Part shown: in pieces, positions 24,965 through 33,213 of the stretch | Layout: every line of letters starts with the position of its first letter | Numbering within the stretch: position 1 is the stretch's first letter | Source: Comamonadaceae bacterium | GTDB lineage: Bacteria; Pseudomonadota; Gammaproteobacteria; Burkholderiales; Burkholderiaceae_C | Reading direction: 5' to 3' | DNA: 64,000 bases | Assembly (NCBI GenBank): GCA_027484575.1 | Contig: JAIXSQ010000018.1 | Span: forward strand, 286,700 to 350,699 | Notes under the pieces: model-generated | The model's database searches: none | Seen by the model: the letters and a program-made list of their open reading frames with translations, nothing else | Told to the model about the DNA's origin: nothing | Program-made: the position numbers and the translations under genes

Positions 24965-25522
24965 ATGGCTGAGTTCAAGAAGCGCCTTCGACGCTGGCTG
25001 CCGACGGCGCAGACGCTGGAGACCACCCGGGGCTTCGGCTGGCTCAGCCATTACTTCCGCGAGCACCCGCGGCTGTGGGTGCTGCACCGGCGCGGGGTGG
25101 CGCTGGGCGTCGCCCTGGGCATCGGCATCGGCGTGTTCCCGCTGCCGCTGCAGATGCCGGCGGCGATGCTGGCGGCGGTCGTCCTGCGCGCGAATGTCGC
25201 GGCGGCGGCGGCCGCCACCTGGCTGACCAACCCGTTCACGATGGCGCCCATCTGGGCCCTGGCCGCCTTCCTGGGCTCGTTCGTGGTCCGCAGCGAGGCG
25301 CCGGCGGCTGCCGCGCCGGCCGTGCAGGCGTGGCAGTGGAACGCCCCCCTGACCTGGCCGGCGGCCCTGTGGGAGCAGGTCGTCTCCTGGGGCCCGGCCC
25401 TGCTGGCCGGTTTCCCCATGGCCGGCGTGGTGCTCGGCGCCTGCGCCTACGCGGTGGTGTACTGGGGCTGGGCCGTGCTCATTCGCCAGGAACGGCGGCG
25501 CCGGCTGGCGCGCCGCGGCTGA
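24965..25522 (+). CDS. DUF2062 family membrane protein
   Basis: A 185-residue protein with the DUF2062 signature LGVALGIGIGVFPLPLQMP followed by two to three membrane segments and TWLTNPFTMAPIW. The family is widespread in proteobacteria and of unknown biochemical function, sometimes linked to cell-envelope sugar metabolism. ATG at 24965 is chosen because it begins the conserved region MAEFKKRLRRWLP; the earlier in-frame start would overlap the divergent gene. Confidence 0.85.
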   Translation: MAEFKKRLRRWLPTAQTLETTRGFGWLSHYFREHPRLWVLHRRGVALGVALGIGIGVFPLPLQMPAAMLAAVVLRANVAAAAAATWLTNPFTMAPIWALAAFLGSFVVRSEAPAAAAPAVQAWQWNAPLTWPAALWEQVVSWGPALLAGFPMAGVVLGACAYAVVYWGWAVLIRQERRRRLARRG

Positions 25523-25570
25523 CGGCGCAGGTCCCCGCAAGGGCGGCCTCGCAACCGGACGCCGGCCCCG

Positions 25571-26347
25571 TCAGCGCAGCCAGCGCGCCGAGGCATCCAG
25601 CAGGCCCTGGCGCACCTGCTGCTGGCGTGCCGGGTCGGCGTCGCCGCAGGCCAGGCGGCACATCCAGTCGGTCGGTGACTCGAAGTCGCAGTGGGACGCG
25701 CCGGCGATCAGTTCGTCGCGCCACAGCGCCGGCAGCACGGTGGCCCAGGGCGCAGCCACGGCATCGGCATTGCAGCGCGAGGGCGGCGCCCGCAGCAGCA
25801 GCACCTCGGTGCGCAGGCGCCCGGCCGTCGTGAATCCCAACCGCTCGTCCTCGCCCGGCATGGCACGGTCGAACGGATCGAGGCCGACGTAGCCGACCAC
25901 CCCCGGCGTGTCCGCCGCCACCAAGCTGGACAGCCCGCCCGCGGAAAAGCCCACCAGCATGACGCGCGGGATGGGCGGACCGAAGGTGCCCCCCGCCCGC
26001 AGCACGGCCACCAGCGCGGCCAGGGCGCGGGCGTTGCACCGGAAGTCGAAGGTGCAGGGCAGGTCCGGCGCCAGGGCCAGCACGCCGGCATCGGCCAGGG
26101 CCTGGGCATGGCCCGCCAGGGTGCGCCGGCTGCGGGTGAAGCCGTGCGACAGGATCACGGCCCCGCGCACCGTGCCTGTCGCCGGGTACAGGTCCAGGGT
26201 CACGCGGTGCCCGTCGAGCGCATGCACCTGGGTCTGCACGGGTGGCGCGGTCTCGGGGCTGGCCGCAGCGCCCAGCGTGGCGATGGCCGCGGCCGCTCCC
26301 ACCAGCGCGGCGCGCAAGCGGCGGGCCGGGCGCATCAGGGCCTGCAT
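25571..26347 (-). CDS. Secreted alpha/beta hydrolase (dienelactone hydrolase-like)
   Basis: About 258 residues with a signal peptide (GAAAAIATLGAAAS). Alpha/beta-hydrolase landmarks are GAVILSHGFTRSRRTL (oxyanion region), the nucleophile elbow VGFSAGGLSS (GxSxG), and a C-terminal histidine in GASHCDFES. Six cysteines in the mature region could form disulfides, consistent with periplasmic location. The start could also be the ATG at 26335; neither has a strong ribosome site. The natural substrate is unknown, and an esterase or lipase-like role is likely. Confidence 0.8.
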   Translation of the reverse strand: MQALMRPARRLRAALVGAAAAIATLGAAASPETAPPVQTQVHALDGHRVTLDLYPATGTVRGAVILSHGFTRSRRTLAGHAQALADAGVLALAPDLPCTFDFRCNARALAALVAVLRAGGTFGPPIPRVMLVGFSAGGLSSLVAADTPGVVGYVGLDPFDRAMPGEDERLGFTTAGRLRTEVLLLRAPPSRCNADAVAAPWATVLPALWRDELIAGASHCDFESPTDWMCRLACGDADPARQQQVRQGLLDASARWLR

Positions 26348-26388
26348 CGGCGCAACGTCGGCGGCTGCTGCGATCCCGGGCCGGCCGT

Positions 26389-26727
26389 TCACGCCGGCTC
26401 GGCGCCGGGGCTCGTGAGCCACGCGATGGCGGCGTCCTCCCGCCAGAACGCGTGGTAGTCCGTGCCCGCCCGGGCGGCGATGCTTTCGGCGATGTGGTGG
26501 ATGTCCTCCCGCCGCGCGAGCAGGGCGATGCGCGCACCGGGGAAGTACACGACCATGTGGCAGGCGAACTGCACCCGCTGCGCCTCGGTGCGGGGCTCCG
26601 ACGAGGTCCTGGCGTCGACGAGCAGCCGGGTGACCGGACCCGTCGCGAGCAAGGCCTCGCACTGCGCCTTGAGCGCCGCTGCGCTGAACGTGCCCCCAAG
26701 ATCGAGCACTGTGACGCGGTGGTCCAT
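26389..26727 (-). CDS. SpoIIAA-like/STAS-fold small protein
   Basis: A 112-residue protein with alternating strands and helices (VTVLDLGGTFSAAALKAQCE, RLLVDARTSS, GARIALLARREDIHHIAESI), resembling SpoIIAA-like lipid- or protein-binding STAS domains in proteobacteria. The phosphorylatable serine of true anti-anti-sigma factors cannot be identified. It ends 41 bases before the hydrolase gene on the same strand, so it may share its transcript. Confidence 0.65.
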   Translation of the reverse strand: MDHRVTVLDLGGTFSAAALKAQCEALLATGPVTRLLVDARTSSEPRTEAQRVQFACHMVVYFPGARIALLARREDIHHIAESIAARAGTDYHAFWREDAAIAWLTSPGAEPA

Positions 26728-26860
26728 CGGTGGTTCCAGACTTGAGTCCTGCTGGCCGCGCGGTCTGCGGCTGGCGCCGACTCTAATCCCGGGCGCCCTG
26801 CCGCGCGCTTAGGGGATCTGCCAGTGCGCCACAGGCGGGGACCGCCTGCCGACGCACACC

Positions 26861-28516
26861 TCAAGCGGGGCGGACGCCCCGAAGCAGGTCGATCAGCGCC
26901 GCCGGGGCGGCCGGGGGGCGGTCGCCGCGCCAGGCCACGTGCTGGTCGTCCCGGCACAGCACCAGCGCATGGCGGTAGCCCTCGGGCCGTTCAATGCCAT
27001 CGAGGTCCAGCAACGTCAGGGGCACGCCGCGTGCCTGCGCCGCTCCCTGCAGTTCCGCGACACCGACGTCGCGGTCGAACCGCAGCAGCGTGTAGCCCTG
27101 GCCGAAGGCGTCGTACAGCGATCGGCCGTCGGGGAGCCAGACATGCGGCGCGCGGCAACCGGGCACGGTGGACGGCGTGAAGGCGCCCATGGTGTACGGC
27201 GGAGGCGGCTCGTCGTCGGCGGCGATGATGGGCGAGCCCTCGTAGTAGTACCCGAAGTTCAGGCCCGCGCAGCAGAACTGCTGCACGTTCAGGTCGTACG
27301 CCTGCTGCCCGACCTCGGCGCGCACGCGCTCGCCTTCGGGGCCGTCGGCCTCGATGTCGTGCGGCACCGCGCCACGCGCCTTGATCATCTTGGCCGCGTG
27401 GTCCATCGCGAAGTTCGACACCTGCATCGTGATCGGCTGGCGCTCGGCCTCGTACGCGTCGAGGATGCGTTCGTCGCCCCAGCCCTGCAGCCGTGCAGCG
27501 AGCAGCCAGGACAGGTTGAGCGCGTCGGCGATGCCGGCGTTCATGCCGTAGCCGGCATAGGGCACCCAGAGGTGCGCCGCATCGCCTGCGATGAAGACGT
27601 TCCGGTCGCGGAAGCGGTCCGCCACCAGCCGGCGCCCGGTCCAGTCCTCCTTGCTGATCACGTCATAGGGGAAGTCGCCTTCCACGCCCAGGATCTGCCG
27701 GATGGCCCAGTCGCGGTCGACCGCGTCGAAGTCGGCCTCGTGGGGGTTCAGGTGGTTGTGCACCAGCCAGGTGTCGGTGCCATCGATCGCGAACACGGTG
27801 CCGCAGCGCCGCGGGTTGACCGCGTAGTAGCACCACGCCGGCCTGCCCGGCAGCCGGCTGCGCAGCTGCGGCGCACGGATGTAGGTGGACTGGACCCGCT
27901 GGATGACCGGCGTGCCCTCCAGCTTCGCGCCCATGCCCTTGCGCACCGACGAGCTGCCGCCGTCGCAGCCCACGAGGTAACGGCACCGCAGGCGCCGCTC
28001 CTGGCCGCTGTCCAGGTCGAGCAGCACCGCCTCGACGCCCTCGTCGTCCTGGGCGAATGCCGTCACCTGCGTGCGGTGCAGCAGGGTGACACCCGGCAGG
28101 GCCGCGGTGTGGTGCAAGAGGATCGGCTCGAGGAAGAGCTGGTTGATCCGGTGCGGCGGCTCTGGCGTGGGCCACCAGGTGTCGGGGCCCTCCTGCGACG
28201 TGTACCGCTCGGCACGGCCCGGGATGGGCACGCGGGTGAGCTCCGGGCCGCACAGCGTGGTGCGGAACGCCACGTCGTTGGGGTAGTCGGGCGGCAGTCC
28301 GGCGTCGCGCAGCTTGTGCGCCACGCCCAGCCGGCGGAAGCGCTCCATGGTGCGGGCGGCGACGTGGTTGCACTTGACGTTGGGCGGCTGGTCGTCGCGG
28401 CGCACCTCGGCCACCACCACCGGCACACCACGCGACTGCAGGTCCATGGCGAGGCTCAGCCCCACCGGGCCGGCGCCCACGACCAGCACGGGCGTCTCGT
28501 TCGGCAGCGGCGTCAT
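26861..28516 (-). CDS. FAD-dependent aromatic hydroxylase, MhpA/TfdB-like (copy 2)
   Basis: A 551-residue group A flavin hydroxylase with the dinucleotide motif VLVVGAGPVGLSLAMDL (10-26), the CDGGSSSVR motif (184-192) and the GD motif FIAGDAAHLWVPYAGYG (308-324). The C-terminal 150 residues form the thioredoxin-like domain of phenol hydroxylases. It closely resembles the protein encoded at 29.6-31.3 kb along its full length, including a shared run NVQQFCCAGLNFGYYY. The start codon overlaps the stop of the upstream Bug gene (ATGA). It should ortho-hydroxylate a phenolic substrate brought in by the paired Bug protein; the substrate is unknown. Confidence 0.9.
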   Translation of the reverse strand: MTPLPNETPVLVVGAGPVGLSLAMDLQSRGVPVVVAEVRRDDQPPNVKCNHVAARTMERFRRLGVAHKLRDAGLPPDYPNDVAFRTTLCGPELTRVPIPGRAERYTSQEGPDTWWPTPEPPHRINQLFLEPILLHHTAALPGVTLLHRTQVTAFAQDDEGVEAVLLDLDSGQERRLRCRYLVGCDGGSSSVRKGMGAKLEGTPVIQRVQSTYIRAPQLRSRLPGRPAWCYYAVNPRRCGTVFAIDGTDTWLVHNHLNPHEADFDAVDRDWAIRQILGVEGDFPYDVISKEDWTGRRLVADRFRDRNVFIAGDAAHLWVPYAGYGMNAGIADALNLSWLLAARLQGWGDERILDAYEAERQPITMQVSNFAMDHAAKMIKARGAVPHDIEADGPEGERVRAEVGQQAYDLNVQQFCCAGLNFGYYYEGSPIIAADDEPPPPYTMGAFTPSTVPGCRAPHVWLPDGRSLYDAFGQGYTLLRFDRDVGVAELQGAAQARGVPLTLLDLDGIERPEGYRHALVLCRDDQHVAWRGDRPPAAPAALIDLLRGVRPA

Positions 28517-29496
28517 TGGTCGATCCGGATGCTGGCTGACTGGATCACCTTCGCCCACTTGCGGGCCTCGGCACGGATGTAGGCGTCGAAGGCCTCCGGG
28601 CGGCTGGGCGACGGCTCGACGCCCAGGTTGCGCATGCTGGCCTGGATCTGCTCGTCCTTCAGCGCCGCCGTGATCTCCGCGTTGAGCCGGTTCACGATGG
28701 CCGCGGGCGTGCCGGCCGGTGCCACGACGCCGAACCAGCCCGTCGACTCGTAGCCGGGCAGGCCGGCCTCGGCGACGGTGGGCACGTCGGGCAGTTGCGG
28801 CAGCCGGGTGCCGCTGGTCACGGCATAGGCCCGCAGCTTGCCGGCCTTGATCTGCTGCAGGGCCGAGGGCAGGTCCACGATGCCCAGCGGCGCATTGCCG
28901 GCCATCACATCCATCGCTGCCGGGCCGGATCCCTTGTAGGGGACCTCGACCAGCTTCGCGTCGGCCATCTGCGCGAACAGTGCGGCCGACAGGTGCATGG
29001 CGGTGCCGTTCCCGCCGTGCGCGATGGACAGCGTGCCGGGCTGCGCCTTGGCCGCCGCGACCAGGTCCTTCAGCGTCCTGGCCGGCAGGGAGGGGTGGCC
29101 GACCAGCACGAACGGGATGCCCGCCAGCAGCGTCACCGGCTGGAAGTCCTTCTGCGGGTCGAAGGGCATCTGGGCGTAGAGGCTGCTGTTCGCCGACAGT
29201 GCGCCGGCCGCGCCCACGCCCAGGGTGTAGCCGTCGGGCGGCGCCTTGGCCACCAGCGCCAGGCCGATGTTGCCGCCCGCGCCGGGCCGGTTGTCGACCA
29301 CCACCGGTTGCCCCAGCTTCTCGTTCAGCCGTGGCAGCAGCATCCGGATCACGGCGTCGGTGCTGCCTCCGGGCGGGAAGGTCACCACCATCCGGATCGG
29401 CTGGCGCGGGAAGTCGGCCTGTGCCTGCGCGACGGCCGGCGCCGCCAGGCCGGCCAGCAGCAGGGCGGTGGCCACCCGCATGAGGTTTCGTCGCAT
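28513..29496 (-). CDS. Bug/TctC-type binding protein (copy 2 of module)
   Basis: A 327-residue periplasmic protein from an ATG with CAGGAGACAAGG upstream and a signal peptide cut near AQA-QA. Family markers are PIRMVVTFPPGGSTDAVIRM, VVVDNRPGAGGNIG and VEVPYKGSGPAAMDVMAGN. It is translationally coupled to the downstream hydroxylase. No transporter subunits are present. The Bug-hydroxylase pair repeats the arrangement of the pair immediately upstream. Confidence 0.92.
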   Translation of the reverse strand: MRRNLMRVATALLLAGLAAPAVAQAQADFPRQPIRMVVTFPPGGSTDAVIRMLLPRLNEKLGQPVVVDNRPGAGGNIGLALVAKAPPDGYTLGVGAAGALSANSSLYAQMPFDPQKDFQPVTLLAGIPFVLVGHPSLPARTLKDLVAAAKAQPGTLSIAHGGNGTAMHLSAALFAQMADAKLVEVPYKGSGPAAMDVMAGNAPLGIVDLPSALQQIKAGKLRAYAVTSGTRLPQLPDVPTVAEAGLPGYESTGWFGVVAPAGTPAAIVNRLNAEITAALKDEQIQASMRNLGVEPSPSRPEAFDAYIRAEARKWAKVIQSASIRIDQ

Positions 29497-29623
29497 CCTT
29501 GTCTCCTGTTCCCCGCCTGCAAGCGGTGTGTGTCGGTGTCTGCATCGACGGTGCATCCACGACCGATGATGCTGTGTCGTGCCTGCGCGATCAACGGGGC
29601 ACGCCCCCGCCAGCCCGTCCGGC

Positions 29624-31270
29624 TCAGGCCGCCCCGCGCAGGCGGTCGATCAGCTGCAGCGGATCGTCAGGCGTGGCGTCTGCGCGCCAGGCGACGTGGT
29701 GGTCGGCCCGGCACAGGAGCAGCTTGTGGCGATAGGCGGCGGGCAGCCCGTCCTGTGCCAGGTCCAGCAGCACCAGCGGGACGCCGCGCGTGCGCGCCGC
29801 TTCCAGCAGGGGGGTCGCATCCGCCTGCGGGTCCGTGCGCAGCAGCGTGTAGTCGCTGCCGAAGGCGTCGAACAGGGAACGACCGTCCGGCAGCCAGACG
29901 TGCGGCACGCGGCAGCCCGGAACGGTGGAGGGCGTGAAGCTCCCCATGGAGTAGGCAGGGGGCGCTTCACCGTCGTACGCGATCAGCGGCGACGCGTCGT
30001 AGTAGTAGCCGAAGTTCAGTCCCGCGCAACAGAACTGCTGCACGTTCAGCGCGTACGCCTGGCGCCCCACCTCCGCCCGGATCGCGTCGCCTTCGGGCCC
30101 CGCCTCCTCGATGCGCTCGGGCACCGACCCGCGCATGCGCATCATGGCCAGCGCATGGTTCATCGCGAAGTTCGAGACCTGCTCGGTGATCGGCAGGCGC
30201 TCCCGTTCGTAGGCATCGAGTGCGCCTTCGCCGGCCCAGCCTTGCAGGTAGCCGGACAGGTGCCAGGACAGGTTCAGCCCGTCCGCGATGCCGGCGTTCA
30301 TCCCGTAGCCGGCGTACGGCACCCACAGGTGTGCGGCGTCGCCGGCGATGAAGGCCCGCCGGTCGCGGAAGCGGTCGGCCACCAGGCGGCGGGCGACCCA
30401 ATCCTCCCGGGTGAGGATCTCGTACGCGAAGTCGGGGCCCACGCCCAGGATGTCGCGGATGCAGCGGTCGCGGTCGACGCCTTCGCCATCGCCTTCGTGC
30501 GGCTGCAGGTGGTTGTGCACGAGCCAGGTCTCGCGCCCGTCGATCGCGTACACGGTGCCGGCGCGGCGGGGGTTCATCGCGTACACGCCCCATGACGGCG
30601 CGTGCGGGATCATGTCCAGGAGCCCGGGCGCCCGGATGCAGGTGGACTGCACATGGTGGATCACGGCCGTGCCCTGGAACTGCGCGCCGATGGCCTTGCG
30701 CACGCCCGAGCGGCCGCCCTCGCAGCCCACGATGAACTTCGTGCGGAACTCGACCGCGCGGCCGGTCGACAGGTCGGTGCCGGTCGTCGTCACGCCATCG
30801 GCGTCCTGCGCATGCCCGGTGATCTCCGTGCGGTTGCGCAGGTCCACCCGCGGCAGCGCCGCCACGTGCTGCTGCAGCAGCGGCTCCAGGTAGGTCTGGT
30901 TGATGCGGTGGGGCGGCTCGGCCGTGGGCCAGTCGCCGTCCGGCCCGTGGGTCTGCGTGTAACGGTGGTTGCGCGCCGGGATGAAGACCCGCGAGAGTTC
31001 CGCCCCGGTCACGGTCGTGCGGAAGGCGACGCTGTGCTCGAAGTCTTCCGGCAGGCCGGCCGCGCGGATCGCCTGCGCGACGCCCAGGCGGCGGAACGAC
31101 TCCATGGTGCGGGCCGCCACGTGGTTGCACTTGACGCTGGGCAGCTCGAGGTACGCGCGGCGTTCGGCGACGATGCACGAGATGCCGCGCTGGTCGAAGT
31201 CCATGGCCATGGCCATGCCGACAGGGCCAGCGCCGATGATCAGGACGTCCGCGTCGAAGGCTCTGCCCAT
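29624..31270 (-). CDS. FAD-dependent aromatic hydroxylase, MhpA/TfdB-like (copy 1)
   Basis: A 548-residue paralogue of the hydroxylase at 26.9 kb, with the same motifs: VLIIGAGPVGMAMAMDF near the N-terminus, CEGGRSGVR (Glu replaces Asp of the usual CDG), and FIAGDAAHLWVPYAGYG. The shared sequences VKCNHVAARTME, PPHRINQ and NFAM-H indicate a tandem duplication rather than independent acquisition. The start at 31270 lies four bases after the stop codon of its Bug gene. Divergence at the DG motif and in the central substrate-binding region suggests different but related substrates. Confidence 0.9.
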   Translation of the reverse strand: MGRAFDADVLIIGAGPVGMAMAMDFDQRGISCIVAERRAYLELPSVKCNHVAARTMESFRRLGVAQAIRAAGLPEDFEHSVAFRTTVTGAELSRVFIPARNHRYTQTHGPDGDWPTAEPPHRINQTYLEPLLQQHVAALPRVDLRNRTEITGHAQDADGVTTTGTDLSTGRAVEFRTKFIVGCEGGRSGVRKAIGAQFQGTAVIHHVQSTCIRAPGLLDMIPHAPSWGVYAMNPRRAGTVYAIDGRETWLVHNHLQPHEGDGEGVDRDRCIRDILGVGPDFAYEILTREDWVARRLVADRFRDRRAFIAGDAAHLWVPYAGYGMNAGIADGLNLSWHLSGYLQGWAGEGALDAYERERLPITEQVSNFAMNHALAMMRMRGSVPERIEEAGPEGDAIRAEVGRQAYALNVQQFCCAGLNFGYYYDASPLIAYDGEAPPAYSMGSFTPSTVPGCRVPHVWLPDGRSLFDAFGSDYTLLRTDPQADATPLLEAARTRGVPLVLLDLAQDGLPAAYRHKLLLCRADHHVAWRADATPDDPLQLIDRLRGAA

Positions 31271-31274
31271 GGCC

Positions 31275-32267
31275 TCACTCCGCCCGGAAGCCCGTGGCGC
31301 GCACCGCATTGCCCCAGACCGTGTGGTCCGACGCGATGATGCGGGCGAACTCCTCCGGGGTGCTGCCGGTCGCCGTGAATCCCGCCGCCTCCACCTTGGC
31401 CCGCATCTCGGGGCCCTTCAGGGCCTTCTGCACGTCCGCGCTCAGCCTGGCCACGACATCCGGCGGGGTGCGCGCGGGCGCCATGATCCCGAACCAGGAC
31501 GTGATCTCCAGCGTGGCGTAGCCCTGCTCCTTCATCGTGGGAACCTCGGGCAGCGCAGGATTGCGCGCAGGCCCCGTGGCCGCGAGCGCTGCGAGCTTGC
31601 CGGCCTTCACGTTCGCCGCCGCCACGCCGACGCTCGCGAACATGGCGTGCACGTCCCCGGCCATCAGCGCGGCGAGTGCATCGCCGGTGGTCCGGTAGTG
31701 CACGACCTCCGGCCGCAGCTTCACGGCGTCGCCGAAGATGTAGGCGGCGAAGTGGCCCGGCGTGCCGGCGCCGAAGGTGCCCATGAAGATGCCTCTGGGC
31801 TGCTTGGCGCTCCAGTCCACGAACTCCCTGACGTTCCGGGCGGGAACCTTGGCGGGGTTCGTGATCAGCACGAAGTCGTTGATCACGACCTGGCTGACGG
31901 GCACGAAGTCCTTGGCCGGGTCGTAGGTGAGCTTGCTGGAACTGGCGGGCGCGATGACCATGTTGCCGGTCAGGCCCATCAGGAGGGTGTGGCCGTCGGC
32001 GGGTGCGCGGGCCGCTTCGGCGGCGGCGATCACGCCCCCCGCGCCGGGCCGGTTGTCCACGATGACGCCCACGTTGCCCCAGCCTTCGGACAGCTTCTGG
32101 GCCAGCAGCCGCGCCAGGATGTCCGGCCCCGTCCCGGCGCCGAAGCCCACCAGGAGGCGCACGGGCCGGCCCGGGTAGGCACCGGCGGTCTGGGCGTGCG
32201 ATGCGGGCAGGGCCGCCCAGCCAGCGATCGCTGCGAGGGCGGCGCGTCGGGTCAAGCTGGGGCGCAT
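31275..32267 (-). CDS. Bug/TctC-type binding protein (copy 1 of module)
   Basis: A 330-residue periplasmic protein with a signal peptide (MRPSLTRRAALAAIAGW, probable cut after SHA-QT). Family markers are PVRLLVGFGAGTGPDILARL, VIVDNRPGAGGVIA and DGHTLLMGLTGN; EVVHYRTTGDALAALMAGDV replaces the more usual VPYKG loop. It is the first gene of the four-gene operon and is divergent from a LuxR-type regulator. It is more distant from the second Bug copy than the two hydroxylases are from each other. Confidence 0.92.
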   Translation of the reverse strand: MRPSLTRRAALAAIAGWAALPASHAQTAGAYPGRPVRLLVGFGAGTGPDILARLLAQKLSEGWGNVGVIVDNRPGAGGVIAAAEAARAPADGHTLLMGLTGNMVIAPASSSKLTYDPAKDFVPVSQVVINDFVLITNPAKVPARNVREFVDWSAKQPRGIFMGTFGAGTPGHFAAYIFGDAVKLRPEVVHYRTTGDALAALMAGDVHAMFASVGVAAANVKAGKLAALAATGPARNPALPEVPTMKEQGYATLEITSWFGIMAPARTPPDVVARLSADVQKALKGPEMRAKVEAAGFTATGSTPEEFARIIASDHTVWGNAVRATGFRAE

Positions 32268-32363
32268 GGTGTCTCCATCAGGTCGGTGCGAACGAGCGTA
32301 AGTCCTCGTGCCCCGGCGCCTGTCGTCCTGGAGGATGACGGGAAAGCCCCAGAATGCTTCGCC

Positions 32364-33194
32364 ATGAGACGGTCGCTTGCCGCTGAAACCATGCCCGCGC
32401 ACGCCGTGGTCGACGTGCTGCCCGACCTGATCGGCGATCTCGCGCGACCCCATTACGCCGAATCGCTGCTGCGCCGGCTTCGCGATGTCCTTCCCGCCAC
32501 GTCGCTGTCCGTGTACCGCACCGGGCCCGGCACGCGTCCGCGGCGCTTCCGGTCCGCCAGCCACAGCACGCCGGACACGACGCACGACTGCTGGCGCGCC
32601 TACCTGTCGGGACCGTACAAGCGGGACTTCACCCTGCTGCACCCGGACGGCCAGCCGGACCCACGGGCACCGGTGGTGTGCCACATCACCGCTGCCGAGG
32701 TGCCCGGCGAGCATCGCACCAAGGTGTACGAGGCGCTGGGCCGAGCCGAGCGCGTGTCCGTCGTGTGCCGCGAGACGGATGCATCCGTGTTCGCGGTCAA
32801 TTTCTACCGGCACGTGGGGCAACCGCCGTTCCGGGATTCGGAGCTCGCCGACTTCGGTGCCCTGGCACCTGCCGTGCTCGCCCTCACGCGCAAGCACCTC
32901 GAACTGCTGGGCGTCGAGCACGCCCCGCCGCCGACGGTGCGCGGCAAGCTGCTGGCCCTGAACCCCGCGCTGACCGGTCGTGAACTCGATGTCTGCGAGC
33001 GGCTGCTGCGCGGGATGACCCAGGAAGGCATCGCCGCCGACCTCCGGCTGTCGGTTCCCACGGTCAAGACCTACCGGGCCCGTGCGTTCGCCCGGCTGGG
33101 CATCCATTACCGCAACGAGCTGTTCGCGCGCCTGCTGCATCCGTGGGTCCGGGAGCACCCGGCCACGGCGCCCGGTCGGAACCCGGCGTCCTGA
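32364..33194 (+). CDS. LuxR-family (GerE-type HTH) transcriptional regulator
   Basis: A 276-residue protein with a C-terminal GerE-type helix-turn-helix (about residues 205-260: LTGRELDVCERLLRGMTQEG, then AADLRLSVPTVKTYRARAF). The N-terminal 200 residues show no autoinducer-binding motif that I recognise and may sense a small aromatic ligand. It is divergent from the duplicated Bug-hydroxylase operon. The start could be 32364 or 32391 (MPAHAVVDV). This is an unusual regulator class next to Bug-hydroxylase operons, where LysR or IclR types are more common. Confidence 0.88.
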   Translation: MRRSLAAETMPAHAVVDVLPDLIGDLARPHYAESLLRRLRDVLPATSLSVYRTGPGTRPRRFRSASHSTPDTTHDCWRAYLSGPYKRDFTLLHPDGQPDPRAPVVCHITAAEVPGEHRTKVYEALGRAERVSVVCRETDASVFAVNFYRHVGQPPFRDSELADFGALAPAVLALTRKHLELLGVEHAPPPTVRGKLLALNPALTGRELDVCERLLRGMTQEGIAADLRLSVPTVKTYRARAFARLGIHYRNELFARLLHPWVREHPATAPGRNPAS

Positions 33195-33213
33195 AGGACG
33201 CGCGGGGCCCGCT

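Noticed and set aside
26861..29560. One 899-codon frame joining the Bug protein region to the hydroxylase
   Set aside because: Only the last 551 codons are the hydroxylase; the first part is out-of-frame low-complexity sequence over the Bug gene. The real genes overlap by four bases in different frames.
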